A DNA stretch of 64,000 nt. Origin: Rhizobium sp. L51/94. GTDB lineage: Bacteria > Pseudomonadota > Alphaproteobacteria > Rhizobiales > Rhizobiaceae. The stretch spans positions 186,001 to 250,000 of the forward strand of contig NZ_CP072143.1 of assembly GCF_019355555.1 (NCBI RefSeq). The letters run 5' to 3'. The translations under genes and the position numbers were made by a program. Positions 62,810 to 64,000 of the stretch are shown in pieces (within the stretch, counting starts at the first letter, position 1; each line of letters opens with the position of its first letter). The notes under the pieces are model-generated. The model was not told the DNA's origin. It saw nothing but the letters and a program-made list of their open reading frames with translations, and made no database searches.

Positions 62810-63066
62810 GTTCGCGTTTCTCTGTGATTGCCTGTATATTATTTTAACAATTCAATGAGTATTTGCTACACTCAATACGGGTTTAAATATAATTCGTGCT
62901 CGGTAGGTTTTAAATTAAACGTTAACCATACAAATCTATAGCTACAGCTAGCAATAGCAATTATCCTTCGTATTTCTTGTTTAATAGGCATGACGCCGAG
63001 CGCTATTTCCGGGCCCGAACCGGAATGTCCCTTCCATCCTCCAGTGCCAAAGGGGCATTCAATCCC

Positions 63067-63987
63067 ATGACGAGTATCAAGACTAATAATGCCGCAATGT
63101 CGGCTCTCATGACACTGCGCAACGTCAATAGCAGTTTGACCCAGACTCAAAGCGCGGTTTCTTCTGGCTTGCGCATTTCCAAGGCATCAGACAACGCGAC
63201 CTACTGGTCCATTGCGACAACAATGAAGTCCGACGTCGGTGCTTTGGGCGCGGTATCCGACGCTCTTGGTCTCGGCGCAGCGAAAGTCGATACTGCATAT
63301 ACCGCAATGGACAGCGCTATAAGTATCGTTAGCCAGATCAAAGACAAGCTCGTCACCGCCAAGGAAGGCAGTGTCGATAAGAGTAAGATCCAGGGAGAGC
63401 TTACCCAGCTCCAGGCCCAGCTGAAAAGTGTTGCCACTTCAGCTTCCTTCAACGGTGAAAACTGGGTTGTCGCTGCTTCAGGCGGGTCTGCTTCAGTTGT
63501 TTCCTCCTTCATCCGCAATGCCTCTGGCGGCGTCTCAGTTACCACGTCAGCCTTTGCCTTCAACGCCGGATCGCATGGTAACGTTCTGTTCGGCTCGGAT
63601 GGTGCCGGCGGTGCTGACATGAGCACGGGGATCCTTGGGAGTGCTGAATCGATCGGATCTTCGAGCTTTTCAGTCTACAGCCTCGATATTAGCGGAATGA
63701 CAGGCGGCGGCATCGATAGCGCCATGAATATGGTGGAATCGGCAATGTCTTCGATGACAAGTGCTGCAGCCCAGCTCGGCTCGTTGTCGAGCCGTATCGA
63801 TTTGCAGACGACATTTGCATCGTCGTTGAGCGATAGCATTACATCAGGCGTCGGCAAGCTGGTTGATGCCAACATGGAGCAGGAATCGAGCAAGCTGTCC
63901 GCCCTCCAGACGCAACAACAGCTTGCGGTCCAGTCTCTCTCAATCGCCAACTCTTCGGCGCAGAGCATCCTCAGCCTATTCAAGTAA
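63067..63987 (+). CDS. Flagellin
   Basis: 306-residue flagellin. The ATG at 63067 begins M-T-S-I-K-T-N-N-A-A-M-S-A-L-M-T-L, and A-V-S-S-G-L-R-I-S-K-A-S-D-N-A-T-Y-W-S-I-A is the conserved N-terminal coiled region of rhizobial flagellins. The central D2/D3-like part is short and Gly/Ser-rich, and the C-terminus (L-S-I-A-N-S-S-A-Q-S-I-L-S-L-F) is the second coiled region. A longer in-frame reading from 62977 is less likely because the flagellin start is so well conserved. It polymerises to form the filament. Standing outside a flagellar gene cluster, it may be an accessory flagellin. Confidence 0.92.
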   Translation: MTSIKTNNAAMSALMTLRNVNSSLTQTQSAVSSGLRISKASDNATYWSIATTMKSDVGALGAVSDALGLGAAKVDTAYTAMDSAISIVSQIKDKLVTAKEGSVDKSKIQGELTQLQAQLKSVATSASFNGENWVVAASGGSASVVSSFIRNASGGVSVTTSAFAFNAGSHGNVLFGSDGAGGADMSTGILGSAESIGSSSFSVYSLDISGMTGGGIDSAMNMVESAMSSMTSAAAQLGSLSSRIDLQTTFASSLSDSITSGVGKLVDANMEQESSKLSALQTQQQLAVQSLSIANSSAQSILSLFK

Positions 63988-64000
63988 ATGGCGCCGAATA

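Larger units (their letters stand above)
62080..63066. other. Non-coding stretch with three strong hairpins, upstream of flagellin
   Basis: About 990 bases, AT-rich towards the end, without a supported gene. The hairpins at 62183, 62303 and 62780 are listed separately. Around 62820-63000 the DNA is strongly AT-rich, as expected for a promoter and leader region of the flagellin gene. Confidence 0.55.

Noticed and set aside
1..64000. tRNA, tmRNA or rRNA genes
   Set aside because: No cloverleaf-like or rRNA-like sequence was recognised in the intergenic intervals, though this was by eye only.

Overview
The window looks like part of a secondary replicon (large plasmid or chromid) of a plant-associated alphaproteobacterium, most likely Rhizobiaceae (Rhizobium/Agrobacterium group). 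The reasons are a complete repA-repB-repC replication/partition operon (29.1-32.8 kb), rhizobial-style peptide and sugar ABC operons, ROK repressors, a secreted pectin methylesterase, a rhizobial-type flagellin, and GC-rich coding sequence. No rRNA, tRNA or CRISPR array was seen.

Layout. 0-11.4 kb: a peptide-import operon (solute-binding protein, two permeases, two ATPases) followed by a serine beta-lactamase-like hydrolase and an M20 amidohydrolase. Its binding-protein gene is broken by three insertion sequences stacked at successive CTAG sites. 11.6-14.3 kb: a graveyard of IS5, IS6 and IS1182 remnants, with what looks like a lasso-peptide locus fragment trapped between two of them. 14.3-22 kb: a YrdC-like gene, decayed GNAT and inositol-monophosphatase genes, and an iron/sugar-type ABC transporter operon with a TIM-barrel isomerase and a divergent ROK regulator. 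22-28.3 kb: IS110/resolvase scraps, then a secreted glycerophosphodiesterase and a large pectin methylesterase facing a second ROK regulator. 29-33 kb: repABC. 33-37 kb: gene-poor, decayed DNA. 37.1-41 kb: a HAD protein with an altered active site, a FitAB/VapBC-like toxin-antitoxin pair, and a gene split by an IS630 element. 41-44.7 kb: an SDR pseudogene and a dying Tn3-family transposon.

The most interesting part is 44.8-58.9 kb. It holds a 1639-residue autotransporter made of Calx-beta and Ig-like repeats, a membrane hybrid histidine kinase, a small lipoprotein, a LuxR-type response regulator, a 66-residue double-glycine leader peptide, its C39 peptidase/ABC exporter with an HlyD adaptor, and an OmpA-like lipid- or wall-facing protein. 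A 16-bp dyad, consensus TAGTACA-N2-TGTCCTA, lies 90-210 bases upstream of the autotransporter, lipoprotein, peptide and exporter genes, with a weaker copy before the OmpA gene. This suggests one regulon, possibly controlled by the response regulator in the cluster, coupling a surface adhesin to export of a small peptide.

58.9-64 kb: a frameshifted XRE regulator, a chemoreceptor with a C-terminal CheR/CheB-tether-like tail, a stretch with three strong hairpins, and a flagellin gene. All functional statements are inferred from sequence motifs read by eye; no database search was possible.
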